A stretch of 64,000 nucleotides of DNA from Elusimicrobia bacterium GWB2_63_22 (lineage in GTDB: Bacteria > Elusimicrobiota > Elusimicrobia > Elusimicrobiales > UBA9959), in assembly GCA_001799735.1 (NCBI GenBank), contig MGUA01000027.1, positions 1-64,000 of the forward strand, given 5' to 3'. The notes below the pieces were generated by a model. The model searched no databases. It was given only the letters and a program-made list of their open reading frames with translations, and had not been told where the DNA came from. The position numbers were made by a program, and so were the translations under genes. Within the stretch, counting starts at the first letter, position 1, and each line of letters begins with the position of its first letter. Of the stretch, positions 7,565 to 16,137 are shown in pieces.

Positions 7565-10312
7565 ATGAAGCTCCTCGTGCTTCTCCTCGCCGCTCTCATT
7601 GGGACGCTCCCGGCCCCGGCCCAGGGCCGTACCGCCTCCATCTACTATATAGACCACGAATACGACCTCAAGAGCGACCTGGCCTGGGCCATGGCCGAGG
7701 TCATCACCTCGACCCCCGCCATGAAGCTCAACAGGGCTACTACGGAGATCACTTATACCAACGGCGCGCGGTTCGTGCTGGACCGCCCCGAGGACCTGAC
7801 CGCCGACGAGCTCAACCGCACCACCGACTACGCCGACGCCGGCCAGGCGGAAATAATAGAGGGCGGCTACTCCATCCTGCTCCCGCCGCAGGACCTGCTG
7901 GACTCCTTCACCGCGGCGCTGGAGGAAAAAGCGCAGGCCTATTTCAGCGTGGAGCGCCGCCCGGCGCAGCTGCTCACCGGCACCTCCCCTTCCGGCATAA
8001 AGTTCACCGCGGTCCGCCTCCCCCACCTGGAGGAGAAGCCGCTCTGGGAACCGACGCTGATACTGCGTCACTTCGTTTCCCTGGAGGAGCGGCAGGTGGT
8101 TTTCACCAGCATCCCCATACCGCTGGGCCTCAACGGCATAAACAGGCGGACGGCGGAACTGGCCGCGGACAAACGGTCGGGCGCGCTGCTCAGCCTGGGG
8201 GCGGGCGGAACCCTGGCCGGCAGCGTTATCAACGCCGGCCTCCCCGCGGCTTACGGCTACATGAGCAAGACCGGCGCCGACATCGCTTCGCTGGAGATCC
8301 CGGACCTGAAGAATTTCTGGCGCTGGTCCCGGGAAGGCGGCATCAAAACCTCCACCGCGCCCATGGAGTTCATCTGCTCCAACCTGAAGGTCTCCGACCC
8401 GGACCTGGAGAGGATCATCAAGCCCTACGCCCTGCGCAGCGTCGGCGGGTCTGTGGTCGCTTTTATTTCCCTGGTGCCGTACAACGAGGCGGTACGCGCG
8501 GAACTGGCCGGCTCCCCGTTCGAAGTGACGGACCCCGCCGACAAGCGAGCGCTGCACGCGCTGATAACGGAGCTGCGCGGCGCGAAGAAGGCCCGGCTGG
8601 TGGTGGCTATCTCCTCTCTCGGCGACGAGGACCTGGGCCGCCTGATGAGCCTGCGCGGCGTGGACGCGCTGATCGGGCCGAAGACCTGGGACAGCGAATC
8701 CGGCAGGCGCACCCGGGTGGAACTGCGCAAATGGGAGAAGGAATCCCATACCGGGCCGGCGCTCACCATCTTCCCGGATTCGCGCGGCTCCGGAGAGCTC
8801 CGCGCCGAATTCGGCGCGCGCGGGACGCTGACCGCGCTGGAATCCCTGCCGCCGCCGCCGGACGCCAGGGAACCGCTGCTGTACCGGGAGAACATCTACA
8901 TGAAGGAGCGCATTGTGCGCCACTTCATAGGGTCCGGCGACACGCTGCTGCCGGACATCAGCAGCCGCGGCATGGGGGTCTTTTTCGGCATCCCCGATTT
9001 TTTCAATATGGCGGCCGCCGTCACGCGCAAGACTTTTCGCGCCGAGCTGGCGGTGCTGAAGGTGGCGCCGTTCACCAGCGGCGTCGCCGGGGACACGCCG
9101 GCGGCCATGGTAAAAAGCTGGCTGGGCCCGGACGAGCCGCTGGCGCTGGTCCTGGCGCCCGGCTTTTTCCTGAGGGACTTCATAACCAAAAGGGCCCCGC
9201 CAAGCGAGCCCGGGGATTACTATTCTCCCCAGGCGTATTTTGAGACGGAGCGCTACGCGGTCTCCGGGCTGGACTCCGCCGGCCTGGTGGCCGGCCTGCC
9301 CCTGAACGACCCGGAACTGTACCTGGCCGTCATGCCCGAAAGCCTTATAAAGGACAGGCCGTTCATACGCCGTCTCAAGACGCCGCGGGGGGCCCCCGCC
9401 ACGCTGCACGACACGGTGACCGGCGGCCTGAAGGCCATCAAGGAGGCGCACCCGCTGCACGCGGACTGGGAAGCCGCGGCCTGGGCGGAAACCAGGAACG
9501 TCACCCCCCCGCGCGACATCTGGCGCCTGAACCTGCGCAACCTCTCCCTGGAGGCCGTCAATACGTCCATCACCGGGCCGGCCGGTTACGCCAACGTAAG
9601 CGAGTCCCGGCTGAGCGCGGACAGCCAGACCCGCTTTCAGGGCTCGGCCAGGCTTTTCTCCGAATATTATTCCGGCAGGTTCAGGCTGGACGCCGGCATC
9701 GCGGCCGACTACGGCAGGACCGTGCTGCGCCCGCGCAACGCGCCGCGCCTGACCACGGAAAGCGTGGACCAGCTGGTTTACCAGGGCGAACTGGTATACC
9801 GCATGAAGACCTATAACGGCCGGCTCGGCCGCCTGCTGATAGGCCCTTACGCCTCGGCCGCCTACGACACCGAGTTTTCCCGGGCGGACGGGGTTCCGCT
9901 GAGGAAAGTGCTGCGCGGCAGCGGCGGCCTGAAACTTTTCGAGGGGGCGGTGCTGCAGGAGCTGTACGCCGGCCTCACCACGGAACAGGTTTACACCTAT
10001 ACCCCGGGGCGCACCAAGCACGCGCTCGAGGCCGGGTTCCGGCTTTCCACCCCGCTGCGCGGCACAGCGCTGATGCTCACCGCCGACGGCAATTACCGCC
10101 GGTTCGCCCGCAGCCGCTTCGACACGGTCTACGACCTTAAAGACAGGCTGGACCTGAACCTGAAGGTGAGCACCCGGCTCTACGGCGATATCATGATCAG
10201 CCCCTTCGTGAACTATTTCTACGCCACCGGCAAAAAGCTCACCGGCGCCGGCGCCAACCTGACCACCGGCTTCGCCCTGGAATACTCCCGCCTCTTCAAG
10301 CTGAAGCGTTAA
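7565..10312 (+). CDS. secreted pseudo-5'-nucleotidase-like protein with C-terminal beta barrel
   Basis: 915 residues from the second ATG, which directly precedes the signal peptide (MKLLVLLLAALIG). The middle follows the order of the metallophosphoesterase domain of UshA-like 5'-nucleotidases: LSLGAGGTLAGSVINAG, MEFICSNLKV, VGGSVVAFISLVP and LVVAISSLGDEDLGR then VDALIGP. The metal-ligand positions (GD, GNHE, the His of S-H-L-G, GGHSH) are replaced by other residues. The last 250 or so residues are amphipathic strands rich in Tyr/Arg, as in an outer-membrane barrel. Domain identity is inferred from the motif order, and catalysis looks unlikely. Confidence 0.6.
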   Translation: MKLLVLLLAALIGTLPAPAQGRTASIYYIDHEYDLKSDLAWAMAEVITSTPAMKLNRATTEITYTNGARFVLDRPEDLTADELNRTTDYADAGQAEIIEGGYSILLPPQDLLDSFTAALEEKAQAYFSVERRPAQLLTGTSPSGIKFTAVRLPHLEEKPLWEPTLILRHFVSLEERQVVFTSIPIPLGLNGINRRTAELAADKRSGALLSLGAGGTLAGSVINAGLPAAYGYMSKTGADIASLEIPDLKNFWRWSREGGIKTSTAPMEFICSNLKVSDPDLERIIKPYALRSVGGSVVAFISLVPYNEAVRAELAGSPFEVTDPADKRALHALITELRGAKKARLVVAISSLGDEDLGRLMSLRGVDALIGPKTWDSESGRRTRVELRKWEKESHTGPALTIFPDSRGSGELRAEFGARGTLTALESLPPPPDAREPLLYRENIYMKERIVRHFIGSGDTLLPDISSRGMGVFFGIPDFFNMAAAVTRKTFRAELAVLKVAPFTSGVAGDTPAAMVKSWLGPDEPLALVLAPGFFLRDFITKRAPPSEPGDYYSPQAYFETERYAVSGLDSAGLVAGLPLNDPELYLAVMPESLIKDRPFIRRLKTPRGAPATLHDTVTGGLKAIKEAHPLHADWEAAAWAETRNVTPPRDIWRLNLRNLSLEAVNTSITGPAGYANVSESRLSADSQTRFQGSARLFSEYYSGRFRLDAGIAADYGRTVLRPRNAPRLTTESVDQLVYQGELVYRMKTYNGRLGRLLIGPYASAAYDTEFSRADGVPLRKVLRGSGGLKLFEGAVLQELYAGLTTEQVYTYTPGRTKHALEAGFRLSTPLRGTALMLTADGNYRRFARSRFDTVYDLKDRLDLNLKVSTRLYGDIMISPFVNYFYATGKKLTGAGANLTTGFALEYSRLFKLKR

Positions 10313-10334
10313 ATTTATATACTAGTTAACTCTT

Positions 10335-10964
10335 ATGGACCTGCTTAATTTCGCGCTGATGAGCGCAGGGGCGCTGTTCGCCATCATCAACCCGCTCGCC
10401 GCGGTCCCTACCTTCTTTGCCATGACCCCGGAGAACACCGAGGCCGAGCGCCTGCGCATGGCCCGCACCGCCTGCATCACGGCCACCGGGGTGCTGATCC
10501 TGTTCGCGGCCACCGGCAACGCGCTGTTCAAAGTGTTCGGGATAACCATAGCGGCCTTCCAGATGGCCGGCGGCCTGCTGCTGCTGCTGGTCTCGCTCGA
10601 CAACCTGCGCGCCAAGCGTTCCGGCGTGCAGGAGACCGAAGAGGAAAAAGCCGAGGGCGCGGCCAAGGCCGACGTCTCCATCACCCCGCTGGCCATCCCC
10701 ATGCTGTCCGGCCCCGGCGCCATCACCACGGCCATCCTGCTGGAATCCAAGGCCAGGACCGCGGTCTACGACGCCGTCCTGTTCCTGCTGTTCCTGCTGG
10801 TGGGCCTGGCCTGCTACCTGATCTTCCGCTTCGCGATCAAGAAGGCCTCCAAGATAAATCCCATCGTCATGAACATCACCACCCGCCTGATGGGCCTGAT
10901 GCTGGCCGCCACCGCGGTGCAGTTCATCATAGACGGCGTGAAGAAAGCTTTCTTCCCGCAATAA
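10335..10964 (+). CDS. MarC family integral membrane protein
   Basis: 209 residues with six predicted membrane segments. The family repeat is clear: FAIINPLAAVPTFFAMTP near the N-terminus and TPLAIPMLSGPGAITTAIL in the middle, separated by a charged loop rich in Glu/Lys/Ala. The MarC/YchE family is of unknown transport function, and its old link to multiple antibiotic resistance was withdrawn. No Shine-Dalgarno is seen. A TATACT box lies at 10317-10322 in the short gap, so it may have its own promoter. Confidence 0.88.
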   Translation: MDLLNFALMSAGALFAIINPLAAVPTFFAMTPENTEAERLRMARTACITATGVLILFAATGNALFKVFGITIAAFQMAGGLLLLLVSLDNLRAKRSGVQETEEEKAEGAAKADVSITPLAIPMLSGPGAITTAILLESKARTAVYDAVLFLLFLLVGLACYLIFRFAIKKASKINPIVMNITTRLMGLMLAATAVQFIIDGVKKAFFPQ

Positions 10965-10995
10965 AAAAAACGGCCGGGCTGCCCCGGTCGTTCTG
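10963..10995 (-). terminator. intrinsic terminator of the kinase gene
   Basis: GC stem (CGACCGGGG/CCCGGCCG with one G-U pair) followed on the minus strand by T8. On the plus strand the tail is poor, so it serves mainly the minus-strand kinase gene. Confidence 0.7.
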
Positions 10996-11014
10996 TTCCT
11001 ACCCGCCAAAAACT

Positions 11015-13498
11015 TTAGACTATAGCCTCCAGCGCGCTGCGGAACTCCTCGGCGCTGCGGAAGCGGTTGGCCGGCTCCGGCGCCAGGCAGCGCGCCACCA
11101 GCTCGTCGACGCCCTTGGGCAGGCCGGGCAGCATGTCCGACAGCCGCTGGTAGGCCATGCGGGTCTTCTGCGTGTGGAAGTCCGGGCCCTGGAAGGGCAG
11201 CACGCCGCTGAGCGACTCGTACAGGCAGACGCCGAGAGAATAGATGTCCGACTCCACGGACGAGGCGCCCAGCTCCTGCTCGGGGGCCATGTAGGCGGGC
11301 GAACCCACCACTTCCTTGTTGGAGAAGCGGGCCACGGATTCCATCGCGCGGCGCGCCAGGCCGAAGTCCATCACCTTCACGCCCCCTTCGGTGGAGAGCA
11401 TGATATTGGAAAGCTTCAGGTCCCGGTGCACCACGTTCTTGGCGTGGGCGTAGGCCAGCGCGCCCGCGGTGCCGGAGATGACGGAGCGGGCCTTGTCGAA
11501 GGAGAGGCGGGCTTCCTTGTCCAGGGTCCTGTCGAGCGTCTCGCCGTCCACGTGTTCGAACACCAGGTAAATGTTGTCTTCTTCCTCGAAGATGGTGTAG
11601 ATCTCCACGATGTTCGGGTGGTGCAGCAGGGCCACGGTGCGGGCCTCGTCGAGGAAGCGCTGCTTCTCGCGCTCGTTGACCTTGATCTCCTCGTTCATCT
11701 TCTTGATGGCCACTTTGCGCCCCAGCGACTGGTCGGTGGCCTCGTACACTACGCCCATGCCGCCCTCGCCGAGCTTGCGCTCTATCTTGTACTTGCCGGT
11801 GGCCACGCCCTCGTAGAACACCGAAGGCGACAGCACGTCCGGGTGCGTGATGCGCGCGCCCGCTGCCTCCTCGGCGCGCCTGCCGCCCAGGATGTGGATC
11901 AGGCCCATCGCCACCAGCGCGCCGCCGGTGAGCGTAAAGAAAAGCAGCATCAGGAACCTGCGCATCGGGCTGGGGGCAGGCGCCGCGGCCGCGCCGGCCT
12001 CGCCCCGGGCGGCCGGGTGGACGGAAGCGTAGCCGGGCACCCGCGGCCCGTACTGCGCCACGGCGTCCTGGTAGCGGCTGGAATAGGCGCCCGAGAGCGC
12101 CGCCGCCTTCTTGAAATCGTCCAGCATGCGCTTGTAGTCGCCCTGCTTCTCGTAGGCCAGGGCGCGGTTGAACCAGGCGTCGGCGAAATTGGGGTTAAGA
12201 CCTATGGCGCGGCTGGCGTCGGTAGCGGCGTCCTGGGAGCGGCCGTTGCGGTTCAGGGACCAGGCCCGCATGTTGAAGGCCTGCATGTTGGCCGGGTCAG
12301 CCTCTATCACGTGGGTGGCGTCGCGCACGGCCTCGTCGTAACGGCCCATGAAATTATAGGCGTTGGCGCGCTCCAGGTAGGCCTCGTTATTGGCGGGATC
12401 CTTCTCTATGGCCAGGGAGGCGTAGCGGGCGGCGCTTTCGTAATCGCCCAGGCGGTTCTTGGCCAGGGCGGTCTTGAGGTAGGCTTTGGACTTGGAAAAA
12501 TCGGGCGCGGCCAGGTCCGCCGCCGACTCCGACTTGGCATTGAAAGACCCGGCCAGGGCCTGGCCGGAGCTGACGGCCTCGGCCCCTTCGTCCGAGGCGC
12601 CGAGGGCGCGCTTGATCTCGTCCACTGAAGAAATGGTCTTGAGCGAAGGCACGTCCTTGCGGCTCTCCAGCAGGGTGGACAGCAGCTTGGCCGATTCGTC
12701 CTGCGGGTTGATAGCCATCGCCTTCCTGATGTCCGCTATGGCCCCTTTGCGGTCCTCGAGCGAGGCCCTGGCCAGCGCCCGGGCCTTATAGGCGTCCGGG
12801 TCGGAAGAGTCCAGCGCTATGGCCGCGCCGGCCGCCTTTTCGGCCAACCTGTGGTTGCCTATCTTGTTGTAGGAATCGGCCGCGGCGCCCTGCACCCAAG
12901 CCGTCTCTGGATAATCGGCGGTCACCTTGGCCAGTTTATTTTCCGCCTCGGTCTTGTCGGCCGGCGCGCTCTCCCGGGAGAAGACCCGGGCGCTGGCCGT
13001 GACCATGGCGTTGACCGCCGTCTGCCCGTCGCGCTTGCCGCCGTCCGCGCGCCGTAAGGCGGCGGGCGGCTCGCGCCCGTCCATGGTATGAAAGCCCAGC
13101 TCCAGGATCCTGCCGGCGAACTCCTCGTATTTCTCGCGTGGGATACGCCCCTCGTCCGTGGCGCTGTCCAGGTAGCGGAGCATGAAATAGATGCGCCCGC
13201 CGTTCTCGTTGCTGAAAGCCCTCCGCTCCTCGGCGTTCATGGAGGAATAGGCGCGGTGGAAAGCTTCGAACGCCTCTTCAGGCTTGGCGCGCAGGACGCC
13301 GCGCGCGGTGAAGAACGCTATATCCTGCAGGCGCATCTCTTCGGTATAAGGGCCGCTCCCCACTTCCGCGGGGGCGACGTCGCCCTTCAGGGGGATGTCA
13401 AAAGAACGTGACGCATCCCCGCTCCTTTCCGCAAAGGAGGGCAGCGGCAGGGCCGCGGTCAGGGAAAAAAGAAGAAAAGCAGAAAGTATCTTCCTCAT
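11015..13498 (-). CDS. receptor-like Ser/Thr protein kinase with TPR ectodomain
   Basis: 827 residues. Order: signal peptide (MRKILSAFLLFSLTAAL), helical region, TPR repeats (YLERANAYNFMGRYDEAVRD, then WFNRALAYEKQGDY), a membrane segment near 515-537 (FLMLLFFTLTGGALVAMG), and a kinase domain at about 568-827. The kinase has GEGGMGVVY, the Lys of VAIKK, HRDLKLSN, DFGLA and AYMAPEQ, so it should be active. The N-terminal TPRs would be periplasmic and the kinase cytoplasmic. The track's start at 13525 is rejected because a TATCCT -10 box touches it. ATG 13498 fits the promoter and signal peptide. Ligand and targets are unknown. Confidence 0.85.
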   Translation of the reverse strand: MRKILSAFLLFSLTAALPLPSFAERSGDASRSFDIPLKGDVAPAEVGSGPYTEEMRLQDIAFFTARGVLRAKPEEAFEAFHRAYSSMNAEERRAFSNENGGRIYFMLRYLDSATDEGRIPREKYEEFAGRILELGFHTMDGREPPAALRRADGGKRDGQTAVNAMVTASARVFSRESAPADKTEAENKLAKVTADYPETAWVQGAAADSYNKIGNHRLAEKAAGAAIALDSSDPDAYKARALARASLEDRKGAIADIRKAMAINPQDESAKLLSTLLESRKDVPSLKTISSVDEIKRALGASDEGAEAVSSGQALAGSFNAKSESAADLAAPDFSKSKAYLKTALAKNRLGDYESAARYASLAIEKDPANNEAYLERANAYNFMGRYDEAVRDATHVIEADPANMQAFNMRAWSLNRNGRSQDAATDASRAIGLNPNFADAWFNRALAYEKQGDYKRMLDDFKKAAALSGAYSSRYQDAVAQYGPRVPGYASVHPAARGEAGAAAAPAPSPMRRFLMLLFFTLTGGALVAMGLIHILGGRRAEEAAGARITHPDVLSPSVFYEGVATGKYKIERKLGEGGMGVVYEATDQSLGRKVAIKKMNEEIKVNEREKQRFLDEARTVALLHHPNIVEIYTIFEEEDNIYLVFEHVDGETLDRTLDKEARLSFDKARSVISGTAGALAYAHAKNVVHRDLKLSNIMLSTEGGVKVMDFGLARRAMESVARFSNKEVVGSPAYMAPEQELGASSVESDIYSLGVCLYESLSGVLPFQGPDFHTQKTRMAYQRLSDMLPGLPKGVDELVARCLAPEPANRFRSAEEFRSALEAIV

Positions 13499-13525
13499 AA
13501 GGATACACTTATCTGTCGCTATCAT

Positions 13526-13554
13526 AGGATAAAAGGCCGGCGGCGTTTTGTCAA
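13526..13554 (-). promoter_or_regulatory. promoter of the TPR-kinase gene
   Basis: On the minus strand TTGACA, a 17-base spacer and TATCCT. Transcription would start about 20 bases before ATG 13498, which decides that start. Confidence 0.6.
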
Positions 13555-13612
13555 GGGCCCAGCGGCCCCTGGACCCGGGCCCTTTACCGCCTCCCGCCTG
13601 GGACCTAAGGCG

Positions 13613-13641
13613 CTTGCCTTCCGGCGCGCTTCAGCTAAACT
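13613..13641 (+). promoter_or_regulatory. promoter of the DUF882 gene
   Basis: CTTGCC, 17 bases, TAAACT (continuing ATA). Same layout as the promoters before 15229 and 55636. The predicted leader is only about ten bases and no Shine-Dalgarno is seen. Confidence 0.55.
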
Positions 13642-13659
13642 ATAACCACGGAACCATTT

Positions 13660-14358
13660 ATGAACGCACGCAACACCATTCTAACCGCAGCGCTGGCCCT
13701 CCTGGCCGCCGCCCCCGCGCGTGCAGCGGCCTTCGGCCTCAACCTTTTAACCTCCGAAGATATTAAAGCCTCCAGCTTCTCCTCCGGGACGCCCGTGCCC
13801 GAGGCCGTGCTCTCCGCCATGGGCGACGGAGAAACGGCGTCCTACCTGGCCGACAGGGAGCCCGGCGCCGGCAGCGATGACAGGGCGGCCGCCCCCGGGA
13901 GCGAAAGCCTGGGCGGCGACGGCACCGTCAAGCTTTACCACCAGTGGCACAGGGAAACCCTGGAGATCCGCTACCGCGACGAGCGCGGCCGCGTGATCCC
14001 CGAAGCCCTGGCCAGGGTCAGGCATTTCATGCGCTGCCGGCTCACCGGCCGCGAAGTCGAGATCCCCGTAAAGCTCCTGGAACTGATAGACGCCATACAG
14101 GAGCGGCACGGCGGCCGCACGGTGACGGTGATCTGCGGCTACCGCAGCCCCGAGCTGAACGGCGCGCTGGCTTCCGATTCCGGCGGCGTGGCCAAGAAGA
14201 GCCTGCATATGCGCGGCCTGGCCGCCGACATAAAGGTAGACGGCGTGCGCACCTCCGCCCTGCGCAATACCGCCCGCTCGCTGCTGGCCGGCGGCGTCGG
14301 CTACTACCCCTCTGACGGCTTCGTCCACGTGGACGTGGGCCCGGTACGCTCCTGGTAA
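13660..14358 (+). CDS. DUF882/YcbK-like M15 peptidase family protein
   Basis: 232 residues with a signal peptide of about 22 residues. The C-terminal 140 residues match the DUF882/peptidase M15-like fold: CGYRSPELN, the zinc-site pattern SLHMRGLAADIKV (His and Asp) and a final GFVHVDVGPVRSW (His). Family members such as MepK cut peptidoglycan cross-links, so the likely role is murein hydrolysis in the periplasm. It is followed after 3 bases by the first of two tandem secreted paralogues, suggesting co-transcription. Exact substrate specificity cannot be read from the sequence. Confidence 0.8.
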   Translation: MNARNTILTAALALLAAAPARAAAFGLNLLTSEDIKASSFSSGTPVPEAVLSAMGDGETASYLADREPGAGSDDRAAAPGSESLGGDGTVKLYHQWHRETLEIRYRDERGRVIPEALARVRHFMRCRLTGREVEIPVKLLELIDAIQERHGGRTVTVICGYRSPELNGALASDSGGVAKKSLHMRGLAADIKVDGVRTSALRNTARSLLAGGVGYYPSDGFVHVDVGPVRSW

Positions 14359-14361
14359 ACC

Positions 14362-15129
14362 ATGACTACAAAAAAATTCGCCCCCCTCTTCCTTTCCCTT
14401 ATACTGCTCGCGCCGGCGCTCCCGGCCCGCGCCGCGGCCCCCGACACCGACACCCGCACCGAACTGCTTGAAGAAACCTCCGTCCCCCTCTCCCGGGCCG
14501 AAGCCGCGGCCTTTTTCGGCGGTCCCGCCAAGGACGACAGGGTACTGGTGATCCCGGCCATCCTTATAGTCATGGCCGGGGCCAAGGTCTGGAACGTCAT
14601 CATGGACAACCGGCCCACCGCCGACCTGGACTCGGCCTACGCCAGCGCCATCCCCGGCTTCGATTTCAACTGGGACGACCTGGCCGCCTGGCGCAAGGTC
14701 ACCAGGCGCTACCGCTTCACCATCGACAAAAAACTGCAGGGCCGCGCGGTCGACATCGTCTACGAGGTCTCGTTCTACCACGGCGCCATTCCCTCCCCGC
14801 AGAACCCCGCCCTGAAAGGGCGCTACATCGCTAATTTCACGGTGAAACCCCTGGACATAAAGCTTAAATGGGGCTGGAAGGTCTCCCTGCAGGCCGCCAT
14901 GTCCAACCCGATGAACATCGGGACGGCCGAGGAACCGGTAGCCTGGCTCAACGCCGACCTGACCTGGCGCTACGCCAAACCGCTCAGCACCGACCCGGAA
15001 ATAGGCGTAAACTCCCTGGCAGTGGACGGCTATGGCAAGCTCGCGGAAGCCGCCTACGGCCAGTTGGATATTTCCCCGGTGCCCGTAGCCGAGTACAGGG
15101 AGGACGCCCCCGCCCTCGGCTGGAATTAA
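14362..15129 (+). CDS. secreted protein, paralogue A of an unrecognised family
   Basis: 255 residues with a signal peptide (about 23 residues). It shares long stretches with the next gene: the YASAIPGF-F-NW block, the KWGWK strand, the NPMNIG block, and the AVDGYGKL end (GVDGLGNF there). A weakly hydrophobic segment near residue 65 (VLVIPAILIVMAGAK) lies at the same place in both. The middle is strand-rich. I do not recognise the family. It follows the DUF882 gene by 3 bases and probably shares its promoter. An outer-membrane or periplasmic location is inference. Confidence 0.65.
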   Translation: MTTKKFAPLFLSLILLAPALPARAAAPDTDTRTELLEETSVPLSRAEAAAFFGGPAKDDRVLVIPAILIVMAGAKVWNVIMDNRPTADLDSAYASAIPGFDFNWDDLAAWRKVTRRYRFTIDKKLQGRAVDIVYEVSFYHGAIPSPQNPALKGRYIANFTVKPLDIKLKWGWKVSLQAAMSNPMNIGTAEEPVAWLNADLTWRYAKPLSTDPEIGVNSLAVDGYGKLAEAAYGQLDISPVPVAEYREDAPALGWN

Positions 15130-15168
15130 GGGACAGATAGGCCCAGACGCGGCGTAGGCCCTAAAGCC

Positions 15169-15197
15169 CTTGTGTTATTCCGGGGCTGAGCTAAACT
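15169..15197 (+). promoter_or_regulatory. promoter of paralogue B
   Basis: CTTGTG, 17 bases, TAAACT (continuing ATATA). AAGGAGA precedes ATG 15229 by 8 bases. Confidence 0.55.
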
Positions 15198-15228
15198 ATA
15201 TACGTAAGGGATCAAGGAGAACTCGACT

Positions 15229-16023
15229 ATGAAAAATATACTTCTCGCCGCTACCGTCCTCGTCTCATCCTCTTCCTTCCTCTCGGCCCAGGGGGCCGCG
15301 ACGGATGAAAACTATTTCAAGACCGGCAACGTCACCGTCACCGCGGAGGAGACGGTACGCGACCTGACCGACAAGGATATTTTCCCCGCCCCGCTCGGCG
15401 GCGGCGAAAAGGTGGCCGCGGCCGCCATCGTAAACGGCGGCGTGCAGGCCTGGAACGTCATCAACAGCGGCGCCCCGGACGCCAACCTCTCCAGCTCCTA
15501 CGCCAGCGCCATCCCCGGCTTCTCTTTCAACTGGGCCAACTTCAGCGGCTGGAAGAAGAAAGAAGTAGTCTACACCTACACCATCACCAACCTGATGCAG
15601 GTGGACGTGATAAAGGTAAAGTACGCGGTCTCCTTCTTCTACAACGGCCAGAACCTGGCTCCCGCCAGGGAAGCCACCGACCCCATCAGCTCTCTGGCCC
15701 AGCGCAACCAGATAAAGGGCCACTACATCACCAACTTCACCGTGCGCCCGCTGACCATGAACATAAAGTGGGGCTGGAAATTCTCCCTGAACGTGCGCAT
15801 GTCCGACCCGATGAACATCGGCAACGCCGACAACCCGGTGGCCTACCTGCAGTCCGACCTGAACTACATAGTCTCCACCCCGTTCTCCACCAACGGCAGC
15901 ATGCAGACCTTCGGCGTGGACGGCCTGGGCAACTTCAAGGACCTGACCTCGCGGGACGAGAAAATGACCAAGAGCATCCCCGCCATCGAGCCGGTCGACG
16001 GCTCCACCGTGGCCTTCAACTAA
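15229..16023 (+). CDS. secreted protein, paralogue B of an unrecognised family
   Basis: 264 residues, signal peptide of about 20 residues. Clearly a tandem duplicate of the previous gene (shared YASAIPGF, FNW, VKYAVSFFY-like, NFTVRPL, KWGWKFSLN, SDPMNIGNAD). Unlike its partner it has its own promoter and a good Shine-Dalgarno, so the copies can be expressed separately. It ends at a strong terminator and the REP/RAYT region begins 4 bases after its stop. Function unknown. The conserved blocks are aromatic and strand-like, which fits an envelope beta-sandwich or barrel, but this is a guess. Confidence 0.7.
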   Translation: MKNILLAATVLVSSSSFLSAQGAATDENYFKTGNVTVTAEETVRDLTDKDIFPAPLGGGEKVAAAAIVNGGVQAWNVINSGAPDANLSSSYASAIPGFSFNWANFSGWKKKEVVYTYTITNLMQVDVIKVKYAVSFFYNGQNLAPAREATDPISSLAQRNQIKGHYITNFTVRPLTMNIKWGWKFSLNVRMSDPMNIGNADNPVAYLQSDLNYIVSTPFSTNGSMQTFGVDGLGNFKDLTSRDEKMTKSIPAIEPVDGSTVAFN

Positions 16024-16027
16024 AGAA

Positions 16028-16054
16028 GGGGACGTTCATTCCTAATTCCTAATT
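16028..16054 (+). repeat. REP-A copy 1
   Basis: GGGGACGTTCATTCC followed by two TAATTCC-like units. First of six copies around the RAYT gene, plus orientation. Confidence 0.85.
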
Positions 16055-16076
16055 GTTCGCCAATAGCAGACCTAAT

Positions 16077-16107
16077 CGAAAACCCCGGGAAAACCCGGGG
16101 TTTTTGA
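16077..16107. terminator. bidirectional terminator
   Basis: AAAACCCCGGG AAAA CCCGGGGTTTTT between paralogue B and the RAYT gene. Confidence 0.85.
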
Positions 16108-16110
16108 TTA

Positions 16111-16137
16111 GGGGACGCTCATTCCTAATTCCTAATT
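16111..16137 (+). repeat. REP-A copy 2, overlapping the RAYT stop codon
   Basis: GGGGACGCTCATTCC variant. The RAYT stop (TAG on the minus strand, 16132-16134) lies inside this repeat. Confidence 0.85.

Noticed and set aside
15141-15162. Short palindromes of AGGCCTAC/GTAGGCCT type here, at 55517 and at 63600
   Set aside because: Too short and divergent to call a family. The one at 63600 is explained as a terminator.
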